From assembly GCA_963580285.1 (NCBI GenBank), contig OY757010.1:147236675-147300674 (forward strand): a stretch of DNA of 64,000 nt, given 5' to 3'. Positions 54,556 through 64,000 of the stretch are shown here, piece after piece. This stretch comes from Lucinisca nassula. Its lineage: Eukaryota; Mollusca; Bivalvia; Lucinida; Lucinidae. A program made the position numbers and the translations under genes. The notes under the pieces were generated by a model. It did no database searches, was not told where the DNA came from, and was given only the letters and a program-made list of their open reading frames with translations. Each line of letters starts with the position of its first letter. Position 1 is the first letter of the stretch.

Positions 54556-55240
54556 GCCAGATTATTTCTGTACTATTTTGATTTTTATGTTCTCAGATGT
54601 TGCACTTATGAGTGTGGGCTTACACCTCCTAAACTGTTCAGATCCCCACCCAAATACTTAAGATACCCATCACAACAGTTGTCATCTGTTTAACATCTGC
54701 TGGTAGCTTTAAAAGTCATTTATGTTAACATCTTTGTGAACCCAGATCTGTATGTGCAGCCTGGTCAGAGTTCACACTCTTTGCCTGTTTACAAAGATAT
54801 TTTCTAAAATGTTTGCAAGAAGATGCAGCAGACAATATGAACAGATGAAATCTTGGATGCATGTTTTTGTGGTATCTAAAGGGCTAAATCATTTATGTTC
54901 ATAGATGCTGTTCCTTATGATGAGACACATGACAATGGCATCACCCTGGTATCCCCTTTGGTCACCTAGGGGTATGCCCCTCCCTCTTCAGCACAAATAA
55001 GGCTTACTAGCTTTGAAACCCTTCAGATCCCCAGTCCTAAACCATCTCTGTTATTGTTTCTTATAATGAGAAAATGCATTTATTTATTATGTTGACTGGA
55101 AGTGCCTCTTTATAGAAATGGAGTCCACATTGCAACTCATTTGAGCACTGGGGGTTGTCTGGGAGACTATTATTGGTAAATCAGTTTTACACATACATGT
55201 ATTTATACATGTTCCTTGTTAACACCAAATTTGAGATTTT
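54556..55240. repeat. Mixed old repeat fragments, no gene
   Basis: 54735-54800 (GATCTGTATGTGCAGCC, GTTCACACTCTTTGCC) resembles the 181-bp unit reversed. 54880-55080 (CACCTAGGGGTATGCCCC, CCCTTCAGATCCCCAG) resembles the ~150-bp array unit reversed. Confidence 0.5.
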
Positions 55241-55241
55241 A

Positions 55242-55497
55242 ACGTCACTACAGCTGGTGTCTGGGAATGTGTGGCGGCCGTAAAAAGTCTCCCTGCCCTA
55301 CATCATAGTGTAGTTTATATTTTTTTGTCCTTTGGGAGCATTGATTCTGTTGTGGAATTTTGAAACTATATGAGGGTCACTGATGAGGCCTAATTGGCCG
55401 AAACTAGCTAGTCTGGCCCAGAAAACATGTGCACTTCATATTTTCCAGTTCTGTGGTGTATTCCTTGCTTCCAAAGGATATTATAGAACATATTATT
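55242..55497 (-). repeat. Repeat E copy
   Basis: Reversed E, nearly one whole unit: CACTACAGCTGGTGTC, TGTGTGGCGGCCGTAAAA, CATCATAGTGTAGTTTATA, GGCCTAATTGGCCGAAAC and TTGCTTCCAAAGGAT. Confidence 0.88.
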
Positions 55498-55499
55498 TG

Positions 55500-56095
55500 G
55501 TTCGAAGATATATAAGAGCATACAGTGCAAAATTTGAGTCTGTGTACTGGTGTGACCTTATAAACTAGCAGCAGGTCAAGGTCAGCACAATCTATTCAAG
55601 TATTTTGGTACATTGTAGTGATAGATTATACCAAGTGTGACCATACATGTAATTCATACATTCATTCTGGAGGCAAAGTGTTTCTAATAAAAAAGACAGT
55701 TTTGGGCAGCCTGTGACCTTGAAAATAAAGTCAAGGTCAAAAGACCTAAGTAACTGTTTTTCCAGGTCTTAATCATAAAGTTAATGATGCACATACTGAT
55801 GCAAGTGGGTGCACATACTGGTTGATGCAAATGTGGTAAGAATCCACTAAATTGTTTCTAGAGATACACTGCATCAATTACCCAAAGCCAGCAAAAACAC
55901 ACCAAAAACATCATGCCCTTCCCTATATTGGGGCACATCGATACCTCCTGGTCTCGTTCAATAAAGTTTTCCATATGTTGTATTTCTTTTCAACCCTTAC
56001 ACAATGGAAGTTTTAACTAAAGCAGAGCAACTTTCTGCACCGGAAACAATGCCCCCCCCCCCCCACCTACCATTTCCCTATTAATGGGCCTCCGT
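55500..56095. other. No gene; common repeat-like text
   Basis: AAGGTCAAAAGACCTAAG and related 'GTCAAGGTCA' motifs are typical of mollusc repeats, but I cannot delimit an element. A C-run is at 56052-56065. Confidence 0.35.
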
Positions 56096-56099
56096 GGAT

Positions 56100-56300
56100 T
56101 AATACATGTACATGTAGGTAATCATTAGGCCTCTCATTGCTGTATTTCGGGGCCACAAGTTCTGCCACGGGAAGTCGGGTCAGAGGTGTTTCGGCCTGCT
56201 GAACAGGCAGAAAATGCCCTGACCTGATTAACGATTGGCTTGAAATAAGTGAAATAATCTTGAAAGGGCCATAAAACTAAAAAAATTAGGAAAAAGAAAA
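56100..56300 (+). mobile_element. SINE G copy 2
   Basis: AGGCCTCTCATTGCTGTATT, CAAGTTCTGCCACGGGAAG, CTGACCTGATTAACGA and AGTGAAATAATCTTGAAAGG match 53220-53410. The B box is damaged (ATTTCGGGGCC). Confidence 0.65.
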
Positions 56301-57440
56301 AACACTATTATTTATGATTCATTTGGCAAGGTATCGGTACATGTATCCCTTTAATGCATGATACATTATATTTACTTTTTAGACTCTCATACAATAGAAG
56401 TTTCAGCTAAACCAAGGGTGGGCAGTAAATAGATAAAAACTTGTGACTTAGGAATTTTGTATAGCATTTTCTGCATTCAAGGGCACATATCTCATAGTCT
56501 CATATAACAGCTTTGACAGAAGATCTTCCAATATTTAGCAGTCTCCAATCACCGACAAACCCGTCAGCCAAAAGGGGGACATTTTACAATTCTGTTCTTG
56601 ACAGCTGGTTTTCACACAGATAGGAAGTGCAAATATTTAACAAAATTTACAAATTGCAAATAAAGTGATATACATTGTATTCTAGCATCATTTGGCAGCA
56701 TGCAAACGATCCTAATATCTTATCAATATGTTTCTGCAGCTTAACAATTTTATGACTCAACCTTAAATTAATATTAAAAGGTCATAAATCCCCAGTTAGA
56801 TTCTTCCAGGTCGTGGCTGATATGGAATTACCCCACCCACCCAGACGTTTTTAACTAAATTAAAAATATCTAATGATCATTTCTGGACTTCCCTTTTTAT
56901 TCAGATCTATGTGGTTAAATTATGATCACATAAAGCAGATACTGCTGCTGAGTTATATTTGTTCTAACAACATCAGTATGCAACATACAAATTCAATGTC
57001 AATATATATAGCAATACTAAATAATAAACCACAAAGACTCCAAGAAACACACCCAAAAAGGTTTATAGGAAAGATAAGTCATTCAGGATATCATATCAAT
57101 TCAGAACAAAAGAAAATCAAAGTACTGAAAGTACTGAGGAAAGTTGATTTATGAGGAATAATTACATGTATTATATAACAATGTTAGTCATAGATAAAGC
57201 AGTTATCTAGATATTTTGTTGAAAAAAAATATAGAGACTAACTTCCCATATCACAGGTCCTGGTGTATGAATGACATTTGACGTGTCACCAGTAACAATT
57301 CTGGTTCTGATTTGACAAGGTCCAAGTGGGTTAAAAAATTCGACAAAGAAAAAATGATTCATCGATTGTTTTGAGTTTAACGACAGGTCAACCCTAGTGG
57401 ATCATTTTGGGGAAAAGAGAAGAGACAGTAGAGGAGATGA
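56301..57440. other. No recognised feature
   Basis: A+T-rich; one 93-codon frame at 56873-57154 has no recognisable family. Confidence 0.4.
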
Positions 57441-57443
57441 TAT

Positions 57444-57735
57444 GTTTGTTTGATTTGAGATTTTACGTCCCCGTCCACACTGTAAAGGTCATTTTGGAGA
57501 CGTTGCTTCCAATTTGTGGGACTTTTACCTGACATTGAGATGAAATGACATCTCAATTAAGCCCTGCCGCCCAATGAAACCAATAGGGTTCATAAGCATG
57601 GACGGGCCGACTCGCACCGCTTTGCCTCGGCAGGCTTAGATCCTCTAAGCAGTTTACCAGTACTCGTGTGCGGGTCGGTTTCAGCTCTGCGTGGAAGCAT
57701 CATGCAGCCCATATATTTCTTCAAGGCCCGATGGG
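57444..57735 (-). mobile_element. SINE-like repeat D copy
   Basis: Reversed D from TTTGTTTGATTTGAGATTTT to TTCAAGGCCCGATGGGC with all landmarks. The left A-like tail is GTTTGTTTG. Confidence 0.88.
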
Positions 57736-57945
57736 CAGGGCAGTTGTAGAGAAGACAAAAGTGAGGGACAGAGGTGACAGAGGAAAATGAGTGGAAGTGT
57801 AGAAACAGAAGAAATATCAACACTCCCTCACTCTACCGTTACCTGCTGCAAGGACAGCAGGTGTTGTTCAACTGTAAGTCAATATAAGACGGACTCCCCA
57901 GTGACACAAGATACACATCGCCATTGCCCCCGCACAGAAAATACG
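57736..57945 (-). repeat. Repeat F copy, adjoining D
   Basis: AGTGAGGGACAGAGGTGAC, ACTCTACCGTTACCTGCTG, ACTGTAAGTCAATATAAG and GATACACATCGCCATTG are the reverse complement of 30730-30890 landmarks. D ends exactly where F begins, so D inserted next to or into F. Confidence 0.6.
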
Positions 57946-58047
57946 GAAGAAAGAAAGAAAAACGTGCCTGCCAATATTTTCATGGTCCAACCATAAATTT
58001 CTAAATTAGCTCAGTACATGTCTGCTAATAATCTTACAGAGAAGTTC

Positions 58048-58130
58048 TCCTAGCGGGCACATGATGTCTTAGCAACGTCGCATCAACGCCACATTGATAC
58101 GACGATGCACATACATGTACGTTGTGCAGA
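58048..58130. mobile_element. Damaged MITE with AGCGGGCACA end
   Basis: CTAGCGGGCACATGATGTC and AACGTCGCATCAACGCC resemble the left side of the element at 10938-11046. Confidence 0.5.
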
Positions 58131-58715
58131 TGCTTGGAGCTATGTTCCTTCGGGCATCGGGACATAAAAAGGAGAATAGCTTGACAAAAAAGATCATTTT
58201 TAATCCATTTGATTTAACATTATAACTGGTCAGACACCGCGTTTACCCAAGGTGAATTAAATACATTTATTCCCACCTGTACGGGGTCCTAAAAACATTG
58301 ACCCATAAATGTAAATTGTTTCAAGACTGTGACATTTGGAAACAGTTAACATAGATTAGATGCCACAGAATGTTGCTTCTGAACGGTGTCTTCATATTTG
58401 CTAAAGTACGGAACACGTGTTTTGTAATATTAGAGCTCTCGAAAGCAGGCGAATTGTAGGTCAGTAAAGGGTTGTGATAAGCTATCTCTTTTAACCCTGT
58501 AGACTGGTGCAGACGCCGAGGTAGAAATACACTGTATCTATGCAAACCTTGAAGATTCTGATAAGACGGCACGTAGCTAGAACGTCTCGCCAGAATCTAC
58601 ATGTAAACTGTTTGCCATCCTGTCAGTGAACTAATCAGAAATCCTTTTCTATAAGAATATATTTAAAGCGAGAAGAGTCCTGTTTAGAAACTCAGGGATG
58701 AAAGAGTAAAACAAA
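58131..58715. other. No recognised feature
   Basis: No gene or repeat I can support. Confidence 0.4.
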
Positions 58716-58721
58716 GAGGTA

Positions 58722-59095
58722 GTTCGATCACGAACACTGGTTAACCATGGTAAACCAGTGGTTAACCAAAGTGTGAGCGAACTCAGTCTGGTAGCGGTCT
58801 GGTAGCATGGCGGAAGTGTCGTGACGTCACTCTGGCCGAACCAGACTTAAGCGTGGGTTACTCTGGTAGATACGTCACACCATACGTAACAAAGATGTCG
58901 GTGAAAGGTGCGAACACTAATGTCCGGGAATTGACTGCTTCTATTCAAGAAAAAGGGGGTCTGTGTACCAGTCAACAAAACATCTACCAAACGTCGTTCG
59001 ATCACACCGGTGAAAAAACATGGAAATCATGGGAAGAACGTGCACAATTTGACTTCCGCTACCATGGTCTGGTAGATGGTCGAACTCCCTCATAA
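58722..59095. repeat. Possible foldback element with GAGGNAGTTCGA ends
   Basis: GAGGTAGTTCGATCA at the left is matched by TGGTCGAACTCCCTC at the right (two mismatches). A 26-bp palindrome CACTGGTTAACCATGG / TAAACCAGTG lies at 58735-58760, and ACCATGG also recurs near the right end (59061). A 66-codon frame from 58892 (MSVKGANTNVREL) lies inside without a known family. Confidence 0.4.
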
Positions 59096-59389
59096 ATATC
59101 ACCGAAAAGCGCGTAGGAAAATAGTTCCAGAGTACGGTTTTCTTTTCAGAATTCGTCTTTCTGTGCCAATTTATATTCAATTCGTATAAAGTCTCGAAAA
59201 CTGAAATATTTTGAAACACGTTCCATGTTGAGCCGGCCTGCAAAATAAACTTTCAAGAGTTCATTTGGACTATTTTATGCAGCGAACGAACAGCGGAAGT
59301 GGGGCAACGCGGTCCAGTACCGGAAGTAGAAATGTAATGACAAAGAAACTTGATTTAAAAAATCAACTTTCAAAAACTATTAAATTCAG

Positions 59390-59655
59390 GTTTATACAGC
59401 TGGTTGTCAGCAGCCTCACAGGCTAGTGACAGCCGGTTGTCAGCAGCCTCACAGGCTGGTGACAACCGGTTGTCTGTAACCTCACAGGCTGGTGACAACC
59501 AGTTGTCAGTAGCCGTCGCCTAATGTATAACACATGATAAGAAAGAAGTTATGGCAAGAGGTAAAAATATGACCAAATCTTCCATATGTTCAGTGATTAC
59601 TAATTGATTATCGATCACAATGACAGCACTGATAATCATTTGATTGCTATGAAAG
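59390..59655 (-). repeat. Repeat with palindromic 38-bp satellite, copy 2
   Basis: Units of GGTTGTCAGCAGCCTCACAG and GCTGGTGACAACC (59400-59515) are the reverse complement of those at 52525-52615. The far end TTGATTATCGATCAC matches AATCGATTACTCG of copy 1. The middles do not match. Confidence 0.78.
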
Positions 59656-59682
59656 CTTACTGGATGTTATCATAAGTGTACA

Positions 59683-59709
59683 GAATTATATAGGCATGTT
59701 TTCGTGATG
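59683..59709. mobile_element. MITE family B end fragment
   Basis: ATTATATAGGCATGTTTTCG with GTGATG, only the right terminal repeat. Confidence 0.6.
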
Positions 59710-59814
59710 TTCGTTGATCACAAAACTCATATAGGCTGTTATCATAGAATGAGAATTTTATAACCAACAAAAGCCGTCACTATAAGTGAGCAATGCCCCC
59801 ATGGGAGCCAATTT

Positions 59815-60390
59815 GAGGGGAAAACAAGGGACATAACTCTAAAATGCTTCATCCGAGCAGAATGAATTTTCTGTTAGGCACATCTACATATCATCGCAAA
59901 TGCATATGCAAAAATTTAACAAATTGACAATGAAATGTGGATGTAGTTCGAGACACAAGGTTTAATAATGCGTTTTTCAGAAAATAAAGGGCAGTAACTC
60001 CTTAGCAGATGATAGAATCGACGTTAAAATTGTGTTAGGTACCCCTTTATCTCACAAGGAAATTTGCATGTGCAATGTTTCAGCTCAACCGGTGAAGAAA
60101 TGTGGAAGTTGTTCGCATCACAAGGTTTTCAAACGCATTTTTCAGAAAAACAAGGGCCATAACTTGGTTGCAAGTGAAAGGATCAACTTGAAAATTGCGT
60201 TTGGCACCACTTCACCTCACAAGGTAAGCATGTGCAAAGTTTCAGCTCAATCTGTGAAGAAATGTGGAGGTAGTTTGTGTCACAATATTATTAGCGCATA
60301 TTTTAGAAAATAAAGGGCCATAACTCCAAAACGCTTCATCCGAGCAGAATGAATTTCGTGTTAGGCACATCTACATACATGTATCATTGC
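59815..60390 (+). repeat. About four tandem units of ~160 bp
   Basis: Landmarks GGGCCATAACT at about 59825 (variant), 59990 (AGTAACTCC), 60154 and 60309, with CAAGTTTCAGCTCAA-type and GTGAAGAAATGTGGA-type motifs in each unit. CCGAGCAGAATGAATTT appears in the first and last. A common mollusc repeat style. Confidence 0.8.
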
Positions 60391-60395
60391 ACTGC

Positions 60396-60562
60396 CTATT
60401 CGAAATTCACAAAATTGCAGTATGTTTCCTCTGGCTTTCGTTGTCGGATCATTACAGGGTCACGGATGAGGCTTTATTAGCCGAAACTACGTAGTATGAC
60501 CCATCTTCTTTCTTATGAATGTTTTCATTGTTCTTAAAGGAACTCATTTTTGATTTTTATTT
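60396..60562 (+). repeat. Direct repeat pair, unit 1
   Basis: CCTATTCGAAATTCACAAAA through TTAGCCGAAACTACGTAG to TAAAGGAACTCATTTT recurs almost identically at 60776-60940. The inner part (CACGGATGAGGCTTTATTAG) is a diverged reversed repeat E. Confidence 0.9.
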
Positions 60563-60565
60563 GCC

Positions 60566-60675
60566 TTCACTGCAGCTGGTGTTGTGCCGTGTGGCGGCCG
60601 TAAAACGTCTCCCCGTACATCAACCATAGTGCAGTTTATATTTTACGTTTGGTCCTTTGAGATCAGCGTGAATAT
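60566..60675 (-). repeat. Repeat E fragment
   Basis: TGTGGCGGCCGTAAAACG, CCATAGTGCAGTTTATATT and GTCCTTTGAGATCAGCG. Confidence 0.65.
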
Positions 60676-60775
60676 TCTGAGAAATTGGAAATATTTATTG
60701 GTTTGGACTCATATTCTAGACATGTTTTTAATTATTTGGACCCCATTTTGATTTATATCAGTCTTTGAATTGACT

Positions 60776-60940
60776 GCCTATTCGAAATTCGCAAAATTGC
60801 AGTATGTTTCCTCTGGCTCTCTTTGCCGGATCATTACAGGGTCACTGATGAGGCTTTATTAGCCGAAACTACGTAGTATGACCCATCTTCTTTCTTATGA
60901 ATGTTTCCATTGCTCTTAAAGGAACTCATTTTTTATTTTT
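60776..60940 (+). repeat. Direct repeat pair, unit 2
   Basis: Second copy of the 60396-60562 segment, ending TTAAAGGAACTCATTTT just before the mariner remnant. Confidence 0.9.
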
Positions 60941-60944
60941 ATTC

Positions 60945-61435
60945 AATCAGATTGGTGAAAATCTAAGGCACTTAGCAAAGCGGGACAGGCGAATGAAAGT
61001 TTCAGAAATGGCAAAACGATTTTGGATTTTTAGTGCGTTAGGTGTCAAAATGCCTTAGTAAAGAACAACGACCGGCCCGGCTGTCCATGTCTGAGTCCCT
61101 TTTGGAGAGAAATGATTTTGATCCGGAAGACCTTTAAGGGATTGTTACTGGGGACGAAAATTGGATTCATCACTATGATCCTGAGACTAAACAGCAGAGT
61201 AAACAATGGACTGGTCACGGTTCATCGCGTCCAAAGTAAGAGCTTAAGGCAGCAGTTGGAGGCTGGATTGACTCTTAAGACCCTGAATTCTATAAAAATG
61301 AACTTTCAGCCTAGGAACATCGACAACATCTATAAGGGAAGTTCTTATTGCTGCGAGGCGATTGTGCTGAACAAAGAAGTCAAGCGTGACTCTAAATAGA
61401 TAAGGCCAGATACTTTTTGAACGACTCTCGAACTT
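60945..61435 (+). pseudogene. Internally deleted mariner remnant
   Basis: Coding traces in order: IGENLRHLAKRDRRMKVSEM-like N-terminal text (60952-61020), MSESLLERNDFDPEDL (61088), then VTGDENWIHHYDPETKQQSK (61143-61202). The rest of the catalytic core is deleted: sequence jumps to the 3' section shared with the 38.2-kb copy (GAACATCGACAAC, GTCAAGCGTGACTCTAAATA). The end GATACTTTTTGAACGACTC resembles the 3' terminal repeat of that copy. Confidence 0.8.
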
Positions 61436-61489
61436 ATCGAATGGTTTATGAGGATAACATACCCCTGTGTCATTATATTATTATCGACT

Positions 61490-62110
61490 ATTTAGCCATT
61501 GGACGTGATGTTATGTCGACCAAAGGATAACAATATTGACCGAGGCGAATATTGCTGACTATTGGTATTCTCTATTACTGACTATCGGTATTGAAATAAT
61601 GCTGACTATTGGTATTGAAATAATATCATTTCAAATAACCCAATAGTCAACAATTGTTTTATTATCTTTTTGCGCTGCTGCTTATTGGCCGTGGAGAACA
61701 GTGCTGACTATTGATAGTCTCTCGTCGAAAACACATAATGTCCAATAACCAATTGTCAATAATTGTTTTATTATCTTGTTGGCTGCTGCTTATTGACCGT
61801 GGCGAACAAAACTATTGGTACCCTCGCGTCGAAAGGGTACAAAACTATTGGTACCCTCGCGTTTTTTATCTTTTTGTGCTGTTGCTTAATGACTGCGGCA
61901 TATAGTGCTGACTATTTGTAGTGTCTCATCGAAAACACATCATGTCCAATAACCCATTGTCAACAATTGTTTTATTATCTTTTTGCGCTGATGCTTATTG
62001 ACCGTGGCGAACAGTGCTGACTATTTGTAGTCTCTCATCGAAAACACATCATGTCCAATAACCCATTGTCAACAATTGTTTTGTTATATTTTTGCACTGC
62101 TGTTTTTGTT
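61490..62110 (+). repeat. Tandem array of ~109-bp units
   Basis: GTGCTGACTATT-type landmarks at 61701, 61905 and 62014 with TCGAAAACACATCATGTCC, ATTGTCAACAATTGTTTTA and GCTTATTGACCGTGGCGAAC in each unit. One unit is longer because AAAACTATTGGTACCCTCGC is itself duplicated (61808, 61840). The first units near 61540-61640 are diverged. Confidence 0.88.
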
Positions 62111-62207
62111 CACCATTATCAGAACTACAACACTGCTGGTTCCCGTATTTTTGTAATACAGGTAAAAGAGAAAAACAAGGGACAGCTTACCATAACTTAG
62201 CGTAATT

Positions 62208-62395
62208 TAAAAGTCTAATTTGAGTGAGTGTTTGAGTTTTACGTCCCGTAAAACAACTGAGGTTATAAGGAGACGGGACCTCGGTTTAAAAACTCATCCG
62301 AAAGTCTGGAGAAGCCCGGGATCGATCCTGCGACCCCTGGTTTACAAGGCGAGTAGCGTAACCACAACACCACGGAGGCTTCTAAAAAAAGACTA
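62208..62395 (-). mobile_element. tRNA-Thr-like SINE
   Basis: On the minus strand: GCCTCCGTGGTGTTGTGG, an anticodon-arm CTTGTAAACCAG (anticodon TGT, as in tRNA-Thr), B-box-like GGATCGATCCC, then a body ending in GTTTTACGGGACGTAAAAC. AAAGTCTAATTT (about 62210) and AAAGACTAATTT (about 62386) look like a target duplication with one change. No intact cloverleaf, so not a functional tRNA gene. Confidence 0.78.
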
Positions 62396-62422
62396 ATTTA
62401 AGAAAGCGATGTCACATATAAA

Positions 62423-62545
62423 TATGTTCTATAAACGGGTTATCCTTTGGAAGCAAGGAATACACCACAGAATTGGCAATCGTGGAGTGTACATGTTTCT
62501 GGACCAGACTAGCTAGTTTCGGCCAATTAGGCCTCATCAGTGTCC
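62423..62545 (+). repeat. Repeat E, left half
   Basis: TTCTATAAACGGGTTATCC, GGAAGCAAGGAATACACC and TTTCGGCCAATTAGGCC, then ends at CATCAGTGTCC. Confidence 0.82.
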
Positions 62546-62739
62546 CGCATTTTTTTGAAACTGATCACATATGAATAATTTAATTTTAAAAACAAATGTC
62601 TAATGTAGATATGTTAGGCGTCACAGATTGCGCTTTGGAGCAATGATAAAACGGTTATTTATTGATTAGATGATAAAGTGTTCTCTTCAATATCTCTGAA
62701 ACTGTATTATTTTCTGACGAAATTTGTTTACGAGGCCGG

Positions 62740-62816
62740 AAACATAGATTATCGGTGCTCGTTAGAACCGCCTCAGTTCCAACTAATACCAACACTCTAT
62801 GTTTTGAGCAGAAGCT
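62740..62816. mobile_element. MITE family B centre fragment
   Basis: CATAGATTATCGGTGCTCG, TTAGAACCGCCTCAG and TATGTTTTGAGCAGAAG: the palindrome region only. Confidence 0.6.
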
Positions 62817-62854
62817 AGACGGATGACCTTTACTCTTCTAAAATAGAAATGATA

Positions 62855-63152
62855 GCATTGGTCAGAAATCGATACAATTAACCCACAGTTCCCATCAGAA
62901 ACGTGTAAAATTGATTTAAGCCCGACCCCCACTTCTGTCGCGGTTTATTTTTGTTATGGTTTGTCTTTGAGTGCGTGTATCGCTTATATTATTTTGTTTT
63001 GGATAGCCAATTGGCCATTTTGTGGGAAAGTAACTGTCCTTTTGGCTTCCCGCTATTGATGTTTCCATTAGGGTCCAGTTGTTTCATGTTTGTGTCTCTT
63101 TCCCTTTGGAGCTGTGGGTTAATTGTATCGATTCCTGATCATTGCCTTCGCT
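62855..63152 (+). mobile_element. Repeat A copy with an inverted 3' end at its left
   Basis: 62855-62898 (GTCAGAAATCGATACAATTA) is the reversed A 3' end. From about 62900 forward A runs (AAATTGATTTAAGC, CTTCTGTCGCGGTTTATT, GGCCATTTTGTGGG) to ATTGTATCGATTCCTGATC. Both borders are thus A 3' ends. Confidence 0.75.
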
Positions 63153-63214
63153 TCTTTTTATTAGCATAACGTTTACCAGAAAAAAACAAACTTTTCGGAT
63201 CTACGGAAGATTAT

Positions 63215-63361
63215 AAGAATCTTGTATGGGTGTGAGGGGTGGATGGACAAGTCCGTCCAGAGTGTCACTGTCCGTCATCACGAGGCTTGCCGAGTGATTC
63301 CGGACAGTGATCCCGGGGGACGGATTTTTTTATCCACCCCTCACACCCATATAAGATTCTT
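63215..63361. repeat. 147-nt foldback with near-continuous stem
   Basis: Outer arms 63215-63243 and 63333-63361 pair over 28 of 29 positions (AAGAATCTTGTATGGG / CCCATATAAGATTCTT). Inside, AAGTCCGTCC pairs with GGACGGATTT, and CACTGTCCG with CGGACAGTG. One long hairpin results with a small loop near GAGGCTTGCC. Confidence 0.88.
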
Positions 63362-63784
63362 TTTCTTGCATACCTTCCATTTCTTAACGCGGATTTTTAA
63401 TGCTGCAGTCACTTCGGTTACCAGCGTCCGCCATATTGTGTTGACACAGCAGGAATGTTTAGTTACGTCACGTAACGTGCTGTGACGTCAACCTTAACGA
63501 CGGCGTATACGAGGTCGTAATCAAGCAGTGCATTTATCAAACACGCGATTATATTCGATTTTTGGGCGGAACACCAGGGTCAGAACATACATTTCTATCC
63601 CAGGGTAAAATCACGAATTTCCCTGTCTGGTGTGCAAGAAATTTATATCCTTGATCGATTGGAGCTTCGCTGTGTATCGGATGTTTATCTAGCAGAAACC
63701 CTTAAAATATTTATGAAATATGCACTGCGCCGTTCTTTTACTACATTAAACATAAGTTACCACTTGATGTCAACAGGTCCTGAC

Positions 63785-63925
63785 AATGAACACTGGACAC
63801 CACTTCATGTAGAGAAAACTGGTGTTTACGGGGTATACCTTATTTTTCTAATTTCTGCTCCAAGACCTTATTGGGTACTCATTAGTACCGGCTCAGAGAG
63901 ACGGCTATAACGAACACCCACAATC
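63785..63925. mobile_element. MITE family B fragment
   Basis: GAACACTGGACACCACTTC, GAGAAAACTGGTGTTTACGG and palindrome remnants GGGTACTCATTAGTACCGG / ACGAACACCCACAATC. Confidence 0.65.
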
Positions 63926-63926
63926 T

Positions 63927-64000
63927 ACAGTAGAACTTCGATGGCTCGAACACCGATGGCTCGTTTACCATGGATGTGTCGAACCAATTCTTGAGCCCAT
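63927..64000 (+). mobile_element. Start of a pogo/Tigger-type element, cut by window end
   Basis: ACAGTAGAACTTCGATGGC, TCGAACACCGATGGCTCG is the style of pogo/Tigger terminal repeats (CAGTAGAA... with a sub-terminal direct repeat of GATGGCTCG). A TA target duplication would sit just before CAGTAG (63925-63927 reads CTAC). The rest lies outside the window. Confidence 0.5.

Noticed and set aside
58853..59095. 80-codon protein gene
   Set aside because: Would start at GTG; the part after the first ATG shows no family and lies between imperfect inverted ends.
62310..62383. tRNA-Thr gene on the minus strand
   Set aside because: Only the anticodon arm and part of the B box are well kept, and it continues into a SINE body with flanking duplications.

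Overview
The window looks like gene-poor, repeat-dense animal genomic DNA, most likely from a mollusc and probably a bivalve. This rests on A+T-rich sequence, no compact ORF layout, clean GT-AG introns, and repeat types I recall from bivalve genomes: a CR1/jockey-like LINE, mariner remnants, tRNA-derived SINEs ending in a GACGTTAAAC-type tail, and the widespread ATACCCCC...GGGGGTAT repeat. The species cannot be named from the sequence. Nothing suggests a prokaryote, plasmid or virus.

Only one locus resembles a host-type gene. Three phase-compatible exons (47151-47401, 47777-47855, 48078-48284, + strand) encode the C-terminal half of an OTU-type cysteine protease domain followed by a second conserved-looking domain, with a polyadenylation signal at 48435. 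One in-frame TAG sits between the two domains. No upstream exon with the catalytic Cys was found.

Region by region. 0.6-4.2 kb is a decayed retroelement on the + strand: coiled-coil ORF, SGNH-hydrolase-like domain with a 287-bp tandem duplication, CCHC knuckle, the C-terminal end of a reverse transcriptase, then a 3' tail that is the same sequence as dispersed repeat 'A'. 4.2-10.9 kb is a decayed LINE (endonuclease plus RT) whose ORF appears split near its start by a ~3.3-kb insertion (about 4530-7797) with CpG-rich, CCAAT-containing inverted ends and a ~181-bp tandem array; a further A copy splits the RT. 11-19 kb holds small MITEs, a LINE 3' end, many A copies, and a 261-bp tandem repeat 'E' inside a SINE-like repeat 'D'. 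19-26 kb is mostly unrecognised sequence with an inverted-repeat system rich in TACCC. 27-43 kb is dominated by a MITE family 'B' with a long central palindrome, plus SINEs, two mariner remnants, foldback sequences and a piggyBac-type MITE. 44-47 kb is a tandem-array repeat just upstream of the OTU exons. 48-64 kb carries an intact A insertion with a 32-bp target duplication, nested D copies, several tandem arrays, a second deleted mariner, two further SINE types and foldbacks.

The layers can be ordered: A into the 181-bp array and into the LINE, D into B, D into D, E into D, and the piggyBac-type MITE into E. The letters A-H are labels of convenience for repeats seen within this window. Family names come from motif recognition without any database search.
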